Below are positions 63,945 to 64,000 of a stretch of 64,000 nucleotides of DNA, one piece after another (position 1 is the first letter of the stretch; every line of letters begins with the position of its first letter). The translations under genes and the position numbers were made by a program. Below the pieces are notes generated by a model that saw only the letters and a program-made list of their open reading frames with translations, searched no databases and was not told the DNA's origin. Source of the stretch: Podocnemis expansa (taxonomy: Eukaryota > Chordata > Testudines > Podocnemididae); contig ML681971.1 in NCBI GenBank assembly GCA_007922195.1, positions 2,555,259 through 2,619,258 on the forward strand, given 5' to 3'.

Positions 63945-64000
63945 TTCAGAGGAGTAGCCATGTTAGCTAGCCTGTGTACAACAAAAAATGAGAAGCCTGT
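63945..64000 (-). mobile_element. Penelope-like 3' end fragment running off the window
   Basis: gaggagtagccatgttagct is the inverted terminal motif of the same family. The rest lies beyond the window edge. Confidence 0.5.

Overview
This window is vertebrate nuclear DNA, most likely from a turtle. It holds two protein-coding genes facing each other, surrounded by a dense layer of old transposable elements. The turtle assignment is inferred from the repeats: CR1 LINEs, very many hAT and TA-target MITEs, and short pieces of a GIY-YIG-encoding Penelope-like element. It also fits the BBS4-ADPGK neighbourhood, which is conserved in vertebrates. No bacterial-style genes, operons or CRISPR arrays are present.

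Left part (1-23.8 kb, + strand): the 3' two thirds of BBS4, a TPR subunit of the BBSome. Nine coding exons were placed from codon-level similarity plus AG/GT borders: 3868-3995, 5509-5563, 7313-7381, 8519-8671, 8824-8995, 10233-10302, 15168-15309, 17981-18191 and 19555-19706. They join in frame into 383 codons plus TAG; earlier exons lie left of the window. A long 3' UTR probably runs to about 23.81 kb.

Middle and right (about 24.4-53.7 kb, - strand): a complete ADPGK (ADP-dependent glucokinase) in seven coding exons: 53693-53491, 41645-41420, 39279-39217, 38043-37923, 34593-34397, 33371-33273 and 32202-31654. They join in frame into 485 codons plus TAG. The first exon sits in a CpG-rich promoter region (about 53.4-54.0 kb). 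Intron 1 is about 11.8 kb and full of nested repeats. BBS4 and ADPGK are convergent, with their 3' ends close together near 24 kb.

Far right (54.2-64 kb): no gene was found. It holds a palindromic Penelope-like insertion, several hAT MITEs, a foldback MITE carrying another Penelope-like copy, and two possible LTR remnants.

The most unusual observations concern the mobile elements. Head-to-head inverted Penelope-like dimers sit inside single 11-14 bp target duplications, both as a large copy and as ~150-210 bp miniatures. hAT MITEs show exact 8-bp target duplications, GC-rich tandem repeats and nesting. A CR1 copy abuts a BBS4 splice acceptor. I see no evidence for an undescribed protein system.
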